From NCBI RefSeq assembly GCF_013402915.1, contig NC_050722.1:620001-684000 (forward strand): a stretch of DNA of 64,000 nucleotides. Direction: 5' to 3'. Origin of the DNA: Zygotorulaspora mrakii (Eukaryota; Ascomycota; Saccharomycetes; Saccharomycetales; Saccharomycetaceae). Below, one piece after another: positions 27,475 through 38,680 of the stretch. The notes beneath the pieces are model-generated. The model ran no database searches. It saw only the letters and a list, made by a program, of their open reading frames with translations, and was not told the DNA's origin. Both the position numbers and the translations under genes were made by a program. Each line of letters starts with the position of its first letter. Position 1 is the stretch's first letter.

Positions 27475-29307
27475 ATGCCGTCCATTCAATTTGATTCTGT
27501 AATACCGCCACAACCGGCTACCCAGAGAAATTTCACGACACACCTGTCGTATGACGAAGCTAGCAATGCAATTGCGTATCCATGTGGCAAATCTGCATTT
27601 GTTCGATTTTTTGATGAAGATGAAATTGCGATCCAGTTTACGGGCCACGGAACTGCGAGTGTTACCGTGGTAAGGTTCTCTCCAATCAAGGGCTCCCAAT
27701 ATATCTGTTCAGGTGACGATTCAGGTAAGGTGATTGTATGGGGATATGCACGTGATGAAAAGTCTAAATCTATTCAAACTACAATCAAATCCGAATTTCA
27801 GGTCCTTGCCGGGCCTATCACCGATATTTCTTGGGATTTTGAAGGGCGCAGGCTTTGTGTTGTCGGCGAAGGACGTGACAAGTTTGGTGCCTTCATATCT
27901 TGGGATTCCGGAAATACGCTGGGTGAAATATCGGGCCACTCTCAGAGAATCAATGCCTGCCACTTCAAACAATCGAGACCCATGAGGGCTATCACAGTGG
28001 GCGATGATGGCGCAGTTGTTTTTTATCAGGGACCACCTTTCAAGTTTATTACTAGTGATCGTGTGCACCATGATCAAGGTAAGTTCGTCAGGGATGTTCA
28101 ATTTTCTCCTGGTAATGGTGAATATGCCATTACTGTTGGGTACGACCGAAAAATTGTTTGCTTTGATGGCAAGACGGGTGAGTTTGTGAAGTATGTTGAA
28201 GATAAGAAAAATGGTGAAGAAATTGGCGGCGGCATTTTTGCACTTTCCTGGATTGACGGTGACAGGTTTGTTACAGCAAGTGCTGATGGCTGCATCAGAG
28301 TTTGGGCGGTTAAAAGTTCAAAAATTGTCCAAAAGTGGCAATTCTCTGGCAAAAGCTTAGAAAATCAGCAGGTAGGCGTCGTAGCAATTAAAAATGACCA
28401 AATCGTCTCGCTTTCGTTGGATGGAACCTTGAATTTTTTCAGGATTGGTGAAAGTTCCATAGTGAAAACTATAAAAGGTCACAATAAAGGAATCACGGCA
28501 CTGACAGTGAGCCCTCTACTTAGCGGCTCTTATGACGGGAGAATAATGGACTGGAGTACTAATCCGGAGACAATGCATAATGATCACTCCAATCTCATTG
28601 TCGCTATCGATAACAGCATGCCACCCAAATATGCAAGTGTTTCTTGGGATGATACTTTAAAGATTTCCGGAATTCCCAAATATGAATTCAAAGGTCAACC
28701 AAAAGTAAGTTCGTCTGCCAATGACAGTGGAATTATGGCTGCCGTGACCGATAAAGATGTTTTGATGATATTAGACTCTTACAAGGGAGAAATTCTGCAT
28801 GAAATAAGTTTGACTGAACCAGCATCAGCTGTCGGGATTACAGGAGATGTAGTCGCTGTTGGTCTCGCACAATCTTATAATATACAAGTTTTCAGAGCAT
28901 CTGACCTGTCTGTCAGCTACACGCTGAGTACACCACTTCGTGCTAATGCGTCATGCATTTCCATTTCCCCTTCCAAAAAGTATTTAGCTGCCGGGGACGT
29001 AATGGGTAAGATTCTACTCTACGACTTGGAGACCAAGAATGTCACCACTTCCAGATGGGCTTTCCATACAAGCAGAATCAATGCCATCTCATGGAGACCA
29101 AGTGATACAGATGTAGAAGATCTAGTTGCGACGGCCTCCTTAGATACCAATATTTTCATTTATTCTGTCAAAAGACCTATGAGAACAATCAAATATTTGA
29201 ACGCCCATAAGGATGGGGTTACTGCTGTGCTATGGGACACTTCAGCTTCTTTAGTAACAGCTGGGTCCGATTCCTGTATCAAAAAGTGGTCTGTTGATTT
29301 TGAATAG
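27475..29307 (+). CDS. AIP1: Actin-interacting WD40 protein Aip1
   Basis: Aip1 works with cofilin to disassemble and cap actin filaments at cortical patches. Start at ATG 27475 ([19 protein letters not shown]); 17 upstream codons open only with a GTG. The 610-residue protein (615 in S. cerevisiae) is made of WD40 repeats through its whole length, the two-propeller architecture of Aip1, e.g. [64 protein letters not shown] and [11 protein letters not shown] at the end. Confidence 0.96.
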   Translation: MPSIQFDSVIPPQPATQRNFTTHLSYDEASNAIAYPCGKSAFVRFFDEDEIAIQFTGHGTASVTVVRFSPIKGSQYICSGDDSGKVIVWGYARDEKSKSIQTTIKSEFQVLAGPITDISWDFEGRRLCVVGEGRDKFGAFISWDSGNTLGEISGHSQRINACHFKQSRPMRAITVGDDGAVVFYQGPPFKFITSDRVHHDQGKFVRDVQFSPGNGEYAITVGYDRKIVCFDGKTGEFVKYVEDKKNGEEIGGGIFALSWIDGDRFVTASADGCIRVWAVKSSKIVQKWQFSGKSLENQQVGVVAIKNDQIVSLSLDGTLNFFRIGESSIVKTIKGHNKGITALTVSPLLSGSYDGRIMDWSTNPETMHNDHSNLIVAIDNSMPPKYASVSWDDTLKISGIPKYEFKGQPKVSSSANDSGIMAAVTDKDVLMILDSYKGEILHEISLTEPASAVGITGDVVAVGLAQSYNIQVFRASDLSVSYTLSTPLRANASCISISPSKKYLAAGDVMGKILLYDLETKNVTTSRWAFHTSRINAISWRPSDTDVEDLVATASLDTNIFIYSVKRPMRTIKYLNAHKDGVTAVLWDTSASLVTAGSDSCIKKWSVDFE

Positions 29308-29552
29308 TCGTAAAGAACCGTTTATAGAGTTTTTTAATTAGATTAGTCTCAATAACTTATTGAACCGAAGGCCGCTGCTTTCATGTACTTGATTTAGCTT
29401 CCTCGTTTATAGTGACTAGCTGAAATATTCATAGATCGCAGCGTTTGTTGAACATCTAAATCTGTAAATAAGTAGCCCTATCATAACCTACATATGGAAA
29501 CTCTAGTGGAAATAGACGAGTTCAATATTTACTACGCTAACGAATTTTCTCG

Positions 29553-30908
29553 ATGAATTCCGAACTCGAGGATGGAAATGAAAGCTCAGACACTGGTAGT
29601 AGAGGCGCAAGCAGAAGCAGAAAGAGAGCCTCGAGAGCAAGTAGTGCAAGACCGCAGTACCAGTTAGATATGGAGGACGTGGATGTACAAAGAAATGAGG
29701 AGGACGATGAAGAGTATCACGATGAGGACGAGGACCTTGGTGATGATAGGCAGGCAGGGGACGATGACGTGGAGGAAGTAGTGGTACCATCAGTTTCAAG
29801 ACGGGGAAGGCCCTCTAAAAGAAGAAGAGGAGATATCACAGACGATAATAAGTCAGAAACTGAAGACTCGAGAAGCGGATCTGCCGTGCCGCCTGGAATG
29901 TTTGCAAAAAGACCTCACCATGCTTTCCCCGTAGATTCGTCCGGAGCACCATTATCTGTTATCAATGAAGAATACGATCTCCCTGATGATCCAGAGGGAG
30001 AAACCAAAATCACTGAAGATGGCGACCTTTTAGGAAACAGACAGTTCTTAGTTCGCTCATTTACTGTGAAAGACAAGGGTCAGAGGAAGTATATGTTATC
30101 CACAGAACCTGCAAGAGCTGTGGGATTTAGAGATTCCTACCTTTTTTTTCAATATCACCCAAATTTATACAAATTTATCTTATCACAGGACCAGAAGAAT
30201 GAGTTAATTGATCGTGGTGTCTTGCCGTACTCCTATAGAAGTAGACAAATTGCGTTGGTTACCGCTAGAAGTGTTTTCAAGGAGTTTGGCGCCAAAATAA
30301 TTGCTAACGGAAGGAATATTACAGACGACTATTATGCAACGAGGCTGAGAGAAGAAGGGCGTGTCGTGGAAGGAACATACGTCAAAGATCAATCTAAAAG
30401 GGGTAGCGTTAGAGGCTCAACCGGACTAGAATTTGCTAGCACAAACTCGATAAATCCTGCCAAGAACGCAGTTGAATTTTTTGTTAGGAGAAATCAAAAT
30501 CAGGTTAGTAGTGGGACAGGTGTAGATCCCTCAAGCAAAATGACAGCTACAAATTGGCTTTATCAACATGCGGCGGCATGCAGCAGGTTGAACAGCGATA
30601 TGTATTATGACAGGGTACGCGTTTTATTAATAGAGCGACAAGGACTCAGAGATCCGTATACTAATACGTTACATATACCAGGTTCTACACAATCCTCCAG
30701 GGTCGTAGCACGGTATAGAAAACCATCGAACAAGCAAGAATTGGCAAATGACCATTGTATAACATACGAGACGGTGATAGAGGATCAAGATTTGACTAGA
30801 AATAAAACCGGTTTGCTAGATGTTCCGAGAGAGCTCTTTGACGATATTGTAAGCGACGATGTGAGAGAAGCCATATTAGAGCAACAGACTTTTGAAAAGG
30901 CGATTTAA
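29553..30908 (+). CDS. NPL6: RSC chromatin-remodelling subunit Rsc7/Npl6
   Basis: Npl6 (Rsc7) belongs to the fungal-specific module of the RSC complex. The 451-residue protein (435 in S. cerevisiae) has an acidic, low-complexity N-terminal 125 residues with SRRGRPSKRRRGD, an AT-hook-like basic motif. The conserved RSC7/SWP82 domain then runs from about residue 135 (INEEYDLPDDPEGETKITEDGDLLGNRQF) through VGFRDSYLFFQYHPNLYKF, LPYSYRSRQIALVTARSVFKEFGA and DDYYATRLREEG. ATG at 29553. Confidence 0.94.
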   Translation: MNSELEDGNESSDTGSRGASRSRKRASRASSARPQYQLDMEDVDVQRNEEDDEEYHDEDEDLGDDRQAGDDDVEEVVVPSVSRRGRPSKRRRGDITDDNKSETEDSRSGSAVPPGMFAKRPHHAFPVDSSGAPLSVINEEYDLPDDPEGETKITEDGDLLGNRQFLVRSFTVKDKGQRKYMLSTEPARAVGFRDSYLFFQYHPNLYKFILSQDQKNELIDRGVLPYSYRSRQIALVTARSVFKEFGAKIIANGRNITDDYYATRLREEGRVVEGTYVKDQSKRGSVRGSTGLEFASTNSINPAKNAVEFFVRRNQNQVSSGTGVDPSSKMTATNWLYQHAAACSRLNSDMYYDRVRVLLIERQGLRDPYTNTLHIPGSTQSSRVVARYRKPSNKQELANDHCITYETVIEDQDLTRNKTGLLDVPRELFDDIVSDDVREAILEQQTFEKAI

Positions 30909-31466
30909 AGAGATCCAAGGTCAATTGCGTTGTAGGTTCACAGTCATTATAGTTGTATCATTAAAAAAATGAATCAATACGTACAATCAATGCAAATTCC
31001 TAATAGTTTGGGCGCTTTATAAGGAAAATGAACAACAGAAGCGGAATTGCGTAACTGCTCGCAAATATTAGGTGTTTTGCTGACAGAACAATAAGTAATG
31101 CTTCTTTTTATTATGTACTACACCACCTTAAATATGCATCAATTACTTTTAAAACTAACGCTCACATTTCACGAGCAGGGAATATCCCAAAAATGATAGG
31201 GCGGTAATAGGTACTTGCCACTGATAGATCCACTTGTAATGAAGTGATTGAATTCATATTCATTATAGAGAAAAGAGTTAAGTTAAGACAGAAGTTCAAT
31301 CGTGGGTGGATTTCGTCGCGTCAATTGTATGTTAAATTTTTGAAAGCCGTAATTTCTATGCATTTTGCAATATTGAAAAATATTGAAATTGAACATAATA
31401 TTGGCGTTGGTAGTATATTGAACATTTAAACTGACAAAGAAAGCCAGATAATACGTTATAAATTAG
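30909..31466. other. NPL6-YTA12 intergenic region
   Basis: 558 bases with no gene I can support. In S. cerevisiae YMR090W lies between these neighbours; no open frame or remnant with NAD(P)-binding sequence is visible here. The region is AT-rich and presumably holds the NPL6 terminator and the YTA12 promoter. Confidence 0.5.
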
Positions 31467-33962
31467 ATGTTAGGTATTTCACGGCCATACGCAAGGATAA
31501 TAGCCAGGAAGTGGGTACACTCAAGAGCAGGTAGAGCTTTGGTGACCTCACATATAAGTCCATTGACTTACAACAGACAAATTCACACCTACTCTCCACT
31601 ACTGCTAAAGCAAAACGATCACGATAACGACAGTCGGGACAAGGGCTCCAGAGACAATGATCAAAAGAAAAAAGATGCTGATGCTTCATCAGAGGACCTT
31701 GAAGCAATTGAAAAGGAAGTAATGAGATTTTTGAAGGAGGCCAAGAAAGGTACAAATGAAGATCTAGAGAGGCAGAAGAAGAATTTAGATGAAAAAATTA
31801 AACGATTGCAAGGGACAGTAGCAAGGCAGCAAGCTAGGTTGGATAAGGATGACAAATTGGTCGGAGAAAGTAAATCAGGTGCCACAAACAAGAATGAGGA
31901 CCCATTCAATTTTCATTCAAGACAGGCGGAAGAAATGCATAAAAGAATTAATGACCAGAAGAAGAAAGAATCCGAAGACCTTAAGAAATCTTTAAACGAT
32001 CCAAATGCATCGATGTCCAATAATATTGGATTTGTACAGGTAGGTTTGATATCGCTTTTACTCTCGTTTCTGCTTAATGTTTTCGCAGAAGCAGAAGAGC
32101 AACGTGAGATAACGTGGCAAGAATTCCGCGCTAAACTACTAGCAAAGGGCTATGTATCCAAGCTCATCGTTGTCAACAAATCATTTGTTAAAGTATTGCT
32201 AAATGATACGGGCAAGAATCAGCCAGAGAATAATGGACATGATTATTATTTCTTTACCATTGGCACAGTAGAAAGTTTTGAACGTAAATTACTGAAAGCT
32301 CAGGATGAATTAAAAATCGAAAGTGATTTTAGGATTCCCGTGGTGTATGTTCAAGAGGGAAATTGGGCTCGAGCAATGTTTCAGATCTTACCAACTGCTC
32401 TGATGATCGCCGGTATAGTCTGGTTAACACGAAGATCTGCATCCGCTGCTAACGGTGGTAGAGGAGGAATATTCGGTATGGGAAAGTCCAAAGCGAAACA
32501 GTTCAACACAGAGACTGCCGTTAAGGTCAATTTCAAAGATGTAGCTGGATGCGATGAAGCTAAAGAAGAAATTATGGAGTTTGTTAGCTTTTTGAAAGAG
32601 CCCTCAAGATATGAGAAAATGGGTGCAAAAATTCCAAGGGGTGCGATTCTGTCTGGACCTCCAGGTACTGGTAAAACTCTGTTAGCTAAGGCGACTGCAG
32701 GTGAAGCAGGTGTCCCCTTTTATTTTGTGTCAGGATCAGAATTTGTTGAGATGTTTGTCGGTGTCGGTGCCTCGAGGGTCCGTGATCTATTCAAAACTGC
32801 TAGAGAAAATGCACCATCTATCGTTTTCATCGATGAAATAGATGCAATTGGTAAGGCAAGGCAGAAAGGGAATTTTTCTGGTGCAAACGATGAAAGAGAA
32901 AACACATTAAATCAATTATTGGTTGAAATGGATGGTTTTACTCCGGCAGATCATGTTGTTGTTCTCGCAGGTACGAATAGACCTGATATCCTGGATAAAG
33001 CCCTATTGAGGCCAGGGAGATTTGATAGGCACGTGAATATTGATAAGCCAGAATTAACGGGTCGTCAAGCAATCTTTGAAGTCCACTTGCACAAAATTAA
33101 ACTAGCAGGCAACATTTTTGACCTAAAAAATAGATTAGCCGCATTAACTCCTGGATTTTCTGGCGCTGATATTGCTAATGTATGTAATGAAGCTGCGTTA
33201 ATCGCTGCAAGAAATGATTCGCACTCAGTAAAATTGGAGCATTTTGAACAAGCAATTGAGAGAGTTATTGGAGGCGTAGAAAGAAAATCCAAAGTGCTAT
33301 CTCCAGAAGAAAAGCGTGTCGTTGCATACCATGAAGCGGGACATGCTGTATGCGGGTGGTTTTTGAAATATGCGGATCCATTGTTAAAGGTAAGTATTAT
33401 CCCTCGTGGTCAAGGCGCCCTCGGTTATGCGCAATATCTGCCAGGTGACTTGTATTTACTATCGGAACAACAGCTAAATGATAGAATGACTATGTCTCTT
33501 GGAGGCAGGATCTCGGAAGAATTGCACTTCAGTAGTGTTACTAGTGGAGGTTCAGACGATTTCAAAAAAGTGACCAGGATGGCAACTGCTATGGTTACCG
33601 AGCTTGGAATGAGTCCCAAGATAGGATGGATTAACTATCAAAAAAAGGATGAAAACGACTTAACAAAACCGTTTTCCGAAGAAACTGGGAATATAATCGA
33701 CAGTGAAGTTCACAGAATTGTACGGGAGTGTCACGCGAGATGCACTACTCTGCTGAAAGAAAATGCCGATGCCGTTGAAAGGATAGCTCAATTACTTTTG
33801 AAAAAAGAAGTTCTTACTAGGGAGGACATGATTTCTCTTCTTGGCAAACGTCCATTCCCGGAAAGAAACGATGCATTTGACAAATACTTGAATGAGAGTG
33901 AGACGGACAGAATCAAGAAAAGCGAGCACCATAAAGATGATGCAACAAACGTAGAGCCATAA
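31467..33962 (+). CDS. YTA12: m-AAA protease subunit Yta12
   Basis: Yta12 and Afg3 form the m-AAA protease of the mitochondrial inner membrane. The 831-residue protein begins with an Arg-rich presequence, followed by a charged linker (about residues 60-180), two membrane segments (about 187-210 and 307-325), an AAA+ domain with Walker A GPPGTGKT (about 397-404), Walker [12 protein letters not shown] and the arginine fingers in LRPGRFDRH, and an M41 zinc protease domain with HEAGH (about 622-626). The MGKSKAK linker and position beside NPL6/VBA1 favour YTA12 over AFG3. ATG at 31467. Confidence 0.95.
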   Translation: MLGISRPYARIIARKWVHSRAGRALVTSHISPLTYNRQIHTYSPLLLKQNDHDNDSRDKGSRDNDQKKKDADASSEDLEAIEKEVMRFLKEAKKGTNEDLERQKKNLDEKIKRLQGTVARQQARLDKDDKLVGESKSGATNKNEDPFNFHSRQAEEMHKRINDQKKKESEDLKKSLNDPNASMSNNIGFVQVGLISLLLSFLLNVFAEAEEQREITWQEFRAKLLAKGYVSKLIVVNKSFVKVLLNDTGKNQPENNGHDYYFFTIGTVESFERKLLKAQDELKIESDFRIPVVYVQEGNWARAMFQILPTALMIAGIVWLTRRSASAANGGRGGIFGMGKSKAKQFNTETAVKVNFKDVAGCDEAKEEIMEFVSFLKEPSRYEKMGAKIPRGAILSGPPGTGKTLLAKATAGEAGVPFYFVSGSEFVEMFVGVGASRVRDLFKTARENAPSIVFIDEIDAIGKARQKGNFSGANDERENTLNQLLVEMDGFTPADHVVVLAGTNRPDILDKALLRPGRFDRHVNIDKPELTGRQAIFEVHLHKIKLAGNIFDLKNRLAALTPGFSGADIANVCNEAALIAARNDSHSVKLEHFEQAIERVIGGVERKSKVLSPEEKRVVAYHEAGHAVCGWFLKYADPLLKVSIIPRGQGALGYAQYLPGDLYLLSEQQLNDRMTMSLGGRISEELHFSSVTSGGSDDFKKVTRMATAMVTELGMSPKIGWINYQKKDENDLTKPFSEETGNIIDSEVHRIVRECHARCTTLLKENADAVERIAQLLLKKEVLTREDMISLLGKRPFPERNDAFDKYLNESETDRIKKSEHHKDDATNVEP

Positions 33963-35493
33963 GAATCGTAGATAATATCCCAATTGTTATATATATATAT
34001 ATAAGAAGGCTCTAAAAGCATGTAAATATTTAGTAAACCTTATCAGTGGGAGTATTTGTCCATCTGCATGGCAGGATCTCTTCTTCGCACATCATGAAAC
34101 TCTAAGAAGCTGTTTTAGACATATTCGAGTCTGTCGGACAGTTTTATAGACAACTATGACTGCATCTCGGCCCCCTTCATTTATTTTTCGTTGGAAATAA
34201 GCCTTTAAGCTGAGGAAGGAAAACGGACCCCAGATAAAAACTATTCAACGCAAAATTTAGAGCTTTGAAAGAGAATTTTAATCGAGTATCTCTGCAAGAG
34301 ACCATTGGTGATAAAATGTTAGGTTGATTGAACCAGCCAAAACCAGGATATCCTGACACCAACAGAAAGGAGCTAAAGTATCAAGAGCCACAGTCAAAAT
34401 ATATTCTCGAAATAGCTGTATAAGTTTACCTTTTTATCAAACCGAATATAGAAAACACCTTAAACATCACAAAGACAAATCCCTGGAGCTGCAGAACGGT
34501 CCTTCTTTTACACTCAGATACAATTTATCTTATCCATTATGTCTTGGTTTTCTTTTTTTGCCGCCGGCGAAAAATACAAAACTCAGCGGCTATTTTATAT
34601 TACTGTTTTATACGATTGAGAGGTACAAATGAGGCAGAAGATCATTCAGGTCACCAACCCTCAAGCAACCTACCAAGGAGGTAGTACTTATGATTCTATG
34701 GAGATATAAATGACCAGAACAGATAAATACACTGTGAGATATTTCGGCACCTCGATATTATTGAGATGATTATTATCTTGCTCCCACCTGAAAAGTAGCG
34801 GATTATATAAAGGGTTACAATAGTTTCCCAGGTCCGTGGCCTTATTCGAAGTATAAAAATCAAATATAAACACCCTAGCTGCTATAAGGAAGAAATAGCA
34901 CCAGTGTATAAGAATTCAAAGCATCATGAAGGATTCAGAAAGAAAATACCATTGCAATGTGTCTAACACATTTGATAAGTCAAGGTTTGATGAGAATTCA
35001 ATTTTAAGTATGGCATTATATTTGAATATAAAGTGGATTCTCTAGGTGCCATAAGAAGATAATTTAAGGTGGAACAAGTTGGTAGATAAGTGCTCCATCA
35101 TATAGCACTTAATTGGCGGAATGAGAAAATAATGCCAAGTATGCCATGCCAAAGAGCTTTTAAAGATAACACCACAGTAAAACTCGGGAACGAAAATCTT
35201 AAGGAGCTAAAAGGACTATACATTCAATACGCTCTTACCGGGTTATTCGTATAATGCCTACTACAGTCAGTGCTCGGGTATATGTCTTGCTGGTTTGCTT
35301 ATCTAGGCTTCGGCGGATTGCGAAATATGAAAAATGAAAAATACACTTATCTTTCCAACAACATTGACTCTTGTCTTTGGAAGTCACCAGCTATACCATT
35401 CAATAATATTTACCTACTGAAAGTTTTGGTAATCCTTCTACATTGCCCGTGAATCTTGCATTACTAATATTATAGTACTAGTGAACGACTGCT
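33963..35493. other. Long YTA12-VBA1 intergenic region
   Basis: At 1.5 kb this is the longest non-coding stretch in the window. It is AT-rich with several TATA-like elements (34686-34692, 34804-34811, 34853-34858), a GCCGCCGGCGAAAA motif at 34561-34574 between T- and A-runs, and a short CTGTCGGACAG palindrome near 34131. Only scattered open frames of about 60 codons occur. It may be a long VBA1 promoter, a decayed gene, or an unrecognised ncRNA or old LTR; none is demonstrated. Confidence 0.5.
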
Positions 35494-37188
35494 ATGGAAC
35501 CTCTTGATGAGACATCGTACTTATTGCCTAGAGAAGCAACAGAGGACCACAATGAATTGGAAGAGGTGTACCACCGTCACAATCTTTCAATACCAAAGGG
35601 CCCTATATTAATTTCCCTCTGGCTGGGAAGTTTCATCAGCTCATTAGATGGTACAGTTGTTGCCAATATAATGAATAGGGTGGCAGAAGAGTTCTCTGAA
35701 TCCGATAAGAAACAATGGATGGCAACCAGTTTCCTTCTGACAAACACAGCATTTCAACCTCTCTATGGTAAGCTATCTGATGTGACAGGGAGAAGATTTG
35801 CTCTATTAACAGCATATTTTTTCTTCAGCATCGGATGTGTTTTTACTTGTTTTGCGCAGAATGTTACACAATTTTCAATTGCAAGAGCTATTTGCGGTAT
35901 TGGTGGCGGTGGTATGAATGCATGTAGTAGTATCATTGTCAGTGATATATGCTCAGCGCAGGAACGTGGTATTTATCAAGGCTACGCAAACATTGTCTTT
36001 GGTTTGGGACAAATGTTAGGTGGTCCATTAGGAGGATTGTTTATTGGCACAATCGGATGGAGAGCGATATTCGCTATTCAAGTGCCAATCATCATCCTAT
36101 GTACCATTATCGCTTTATTTAAGCTCGACATCAAGTTGGTTCACGTACCGGTTGGATCTAAAAGATTCAGTGCCGAAAATTTGGCAAGAATTGACATTTT
36201 TGGCTCTCTATCATTGACGGCAACCATCTGTGGATTGATTTTCCTTTGTTCTACTGATCTGAACAAACTCATTCTAACGGTGATCACATTGTTGAGTTTT
36301 TTTCTGTTTATGTGGATTGAACTGTACTACGCCAAGGAAAGAATTTTACCAATAGAGTTATTGAAGGGCTCTTTTGGCCTCTGCTCCATTGCGACACTTG
36401 CTTCCTCTTTTATCATCTTTGGGGACCTTTTCAGATCTCCAATATATTTACAATTGATCCATAATATCGGCGTAACTAAGAGCGGTCTGTATATGGTTTT
36501 CCCATCGATTTCCGTCGCAGCTGGTTCATTAGTTACGGGGGCAGTACTGAGGAGAACCAAGATGAATTTAGCGACCTGTTCGTATCTCATTGCCTCTGCA
36601 GGCATTTGTTTGCAATTAATAGGGTTGGTGATCAACTCAGTCCTGACAAGCATCGTTACTCCTGACTCTACAAGTACAAATATTTCACCGTTTCTTGATG
36701 AACTCGTCTCGTTTTCCTCCGACTCTGTCGTATGGAAAATTATTTACATCTGCGCATCTGTGTTTGTTGGCTTTGGCTACGCGTGTCTACTGGTAGCAAC
36801 ATTGGTGAGCATTGTTTTCTCAGTTGAGAAATCTCAGCAGGCCACCATGACCGGTATTTTCTACCTGTGGCGATCCATCGGTAATGTTCTCGGTGCTTCG
36901 TTGACTCTAGTTGTATTCGAAAACGCTTTGGGTAAAATGTTGTGGGACTACATGTTCAATAAATCCGACCACGGCGACTACACATTCAAGGAAAAGGAGT
37001 ACACAAAGCTACTAAAGGATTCCAGCTATCTCAGAGATCACTTCTCCACCGCTGTGGTCGGCGGCCTACTAAAGGTTTACAAATCAGCTCTCGTGATGTC
37101 GTATGCGCCTAACATAGCTGTGGGAATTATCGGGGTGACAGCCGCGTTCATCCTAATCAGGGCTCACCGGGAAGCAAAGACACCTTAA
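35494..37188 (+). CDS. VBA1: Vacuolar basic amino acid transporter (MFS)
   Basis: Vba1 carries histidine, lysine and arginine into the vacuole. The 564-residue protein (562 in S. cerevisiae) is a 14-spanner of the drug:H+ antiporter-2 type: a short cytosolic N-terminus with an EXXYLL-like DETSYLLPREA stretch, motif D1-like LWLGSFISSLDGTVVANIM in TM1, LTNTAFQPLYGKLSDVTGRR (motif A) between TM2 and TM3, and GIGGGGMNACSSIIVSDI plus GLGQMLGGPLGGLF (motif C). ATG at 35494. It is convergent with the macrodomain gene, 38 bases away. Confidence 0.93.
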   Translation: MEPLDETSYLLPREATEDHNELEEVYHRHNLSIPKGPILISLWLGSFISSLDGTVVANIMNRVAEEFSESDKKQWMATSFLLTNTAFQPLYGKLSDVTGRRFALLTAYFFFSIGCVFTCFAQNVTQFSIARAICGIGGGGMNACSSIIVSDICSAQERGIYQGYANIVFGLGQMLGGPLGGLFIGTIGWRAIFAIQVPIIILCTIIALFKLDIKLVHVPVGSKRFSAENLARIDIFGSLSLTATICGLIFLCSTDLNKLILTVITLLSFFLFMWIELYYAKERILPIELLKGSFGLCSIATLASSFIIFGDLFRSPIYLQLIHNIGVTKSGLYMVFPSISVAAGSLVTGAVLRRTKMNLATCSYLIASAGICLQLIGLVINSVLTSIVTPDSTSTNISPFLDELVSFSSDSVVWKIIYICASVFVGFGYACLLVATLVSIVFSVEKSQQATMTGIFYLWRSIGNVLGASLTLVVFENALGKMLWDYMFNKSDHGDYTFKEKEYTKLLKDSSYLRDHFSTAVVGGLLKVYKSALVMSYAPNIAVGIIGVTAAFILIRAHREAKTP

Positions 37189-37226
37189 CTATGCACCTCT
37201 ATACAATGCTCCTTTACGCTCCGACC

Positions 37227-38048
37227 CTAAACCGTGGGGCACGGCCGGTTGAAAGGAAGCAACCTATCAATGTCATCGACCTTGACGTCAAATTTGTCCA
37301 AATCTTCCCATTCTATCCCCAACAATTCACATTCTTTCATGCATTCTTTAGCCCAAAATGGCTTAAAAGGATAACCTAAAAAACACATAATCAAGACATT
37401 CTTCAACTCTTCGGATACGTCATTCTCCAATAAATAGAGCTTTAACGCAAATGCCATGCTTTTGCAACTCACCGAAGCAGGTACCCCAACGTATCCAGTG
37501 CACATGCCGGGCATGACCAGAGTCTCCACATCTTTTGGAGTGCCCGTCAGCGCGCTCCAAGTGGCGTTGAACACAGGCTCGTAGCCTGTTCGCACAGCCC
37601 TCGAAGCTTCGAATAGTGATCTGCACGGCGCGACCACCGTTGGAGTATAAACGACGTATTTGACGTTATTGCGCAAGTTACGGCTGTAGCTCGTTACGTC
37701 AATCGCTTTTACAGACCCCACGGGGCTGTAACTGCAATGCAGCGCCTCTCGTAACCACCCTTCAAAGGGCACTCCACCGAAATAGTCGCGAATACCAAGG
37801 TCGAACCCTCCGCCGAGGAACCCAAATGAGTTTCCCGGTGAAACGATGGCTATGCTGCAATTACCCACAGCCTTCGTGCCTGGCGCCCCGTTGTCTGTGT
37901 CTCGTTCTTTCTGGCCAGATTCTAGTTCTTTCATGGCCTCGCATAGCTCGCCGTGATGAATACGGGCTGAGTACGGGCTCAGGCCCTGTAAGAGTTGCCG
38001 CCAGAGTCTGCATACGGTTTCGTTGGTGTCGCACAGCACTACCTTCAT
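37227..38048 (-). CDS. Macrodomain protein, ADP-ribose 1''-phosphate phosphatase-like
   Basis: Ortholog of S. cerevisiae YMR087W, a macrodomain protein that acts on ADP-ribose 1''-phosphate, a by-product of tRNA splicing. The 273-residue protein (284 there) carries the phosphate-binding loop SPGNSFGFLGGGFDLGI, the segment VYTPTVVAPC, VFNATWSAL and the second loop TLVMPGMCTGYVGVP. The fold and ligand loop are clear; the exact reaction is taken from the ortholog. ATG at 38046-38048. It is divergent from AAT1. Confidence 0.9.
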   Translation of the reverse strand: MKVVLCDTNETVCRLWRQLLQGLSPYSARIHHGELCEAMKELESGQKERDTDNGAPGTKAVGNCSIAIVSPGNSFGFLGGGFDLGIRDYFGGVPFEGWLREALHCSYSPVGSVKAIDVTSYSRNLRNNVKYVVYTPTVVAPCRSLFEASRAVRTGYEPVFNATWSALTGTPKDVETLVMPGMCTGYVGVPASVSCKSMAFALKLYLLENDVSEELKNVLIMCFLGYPFKPFWAKECMKECELLGIEWEDLDKFDVKVDDIDRLLPFNRPCPTV

Positions 38049-38680
38049 AGCTGAAATATTAAATTACTTTTCGCCGCTTACCCCAACTTTTAGTTGTACT
38101 TTGATGGAAAGGCCCTTAAATTCAATCAACTTTTGAACGTTCCTTGTTCTTGATCCCCGCATACCCCAACTTTTGACAATGTTGGGGTCATATAAATACC
38201 AATCGTGACAACAATATGACAATGCTTTATCGAATGTGGAATCGTCCGCAAATTCTTTCTGGGAAGCTGGAATTTAGAGAACCCTTCCGGTTAGGAATCA
38301 GGTCAACTTTGCGCCATCACGCATACTTTCTTGGCAAGGTTGCAAAAAAACAAGCTGTTGTGAAAAACAAAAAATAATCAAAAAAAAAAAAAAAAAATAA
38401 AAAAAGATAAAAAATAAAAAGAGATGTATTATTTTAATTCGATGTGGAACGATCAATTGGTTGATAAACATAAACGACGGCTGTTATACAGGTTCAACAA
38501 GCTTAATACGGATCTTCAACTTACACTGCCTACTGTGAGCTTATTGTTGCTAGGTAGAACTGTCGATTTCTTTCTGGAGGTTTTAGAGACATAGTCGGAG
38601 TTCAAGGCAGCCACACACGCACACACTCATTTGGCTTAAGCACAGGCATAAACACGGATACAGACGAGGCAGTGTATCAG
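38049..38680. other. Divergent promoter between the macrodomain gene and AAT1
   Basis: 632 bases. The 13-mer TACCCCAACTTTT occurs at 38079-38091 and 38162-38174, and the second copy forms an inverted repeat with GTTGGGGT. A TATAAATA follows at 38191-38198. An 18-base poly(A) run lies at 38380-38397 within a long A-rich tract, probably a nucleosome-depleted AAT1 promoter. Confidence 0.6.
38163..38188. repeat. Inverted repeat ACCCCAAC/GTTGGGGT
   Basis: Perfect 8-bp arms around a 10-base spacer (TTTTGACAAT), placed two bases before a TATA-like sequence. The left arm is part of a 13-mer repeated 83 bases upstream. Confidence 0.8.
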
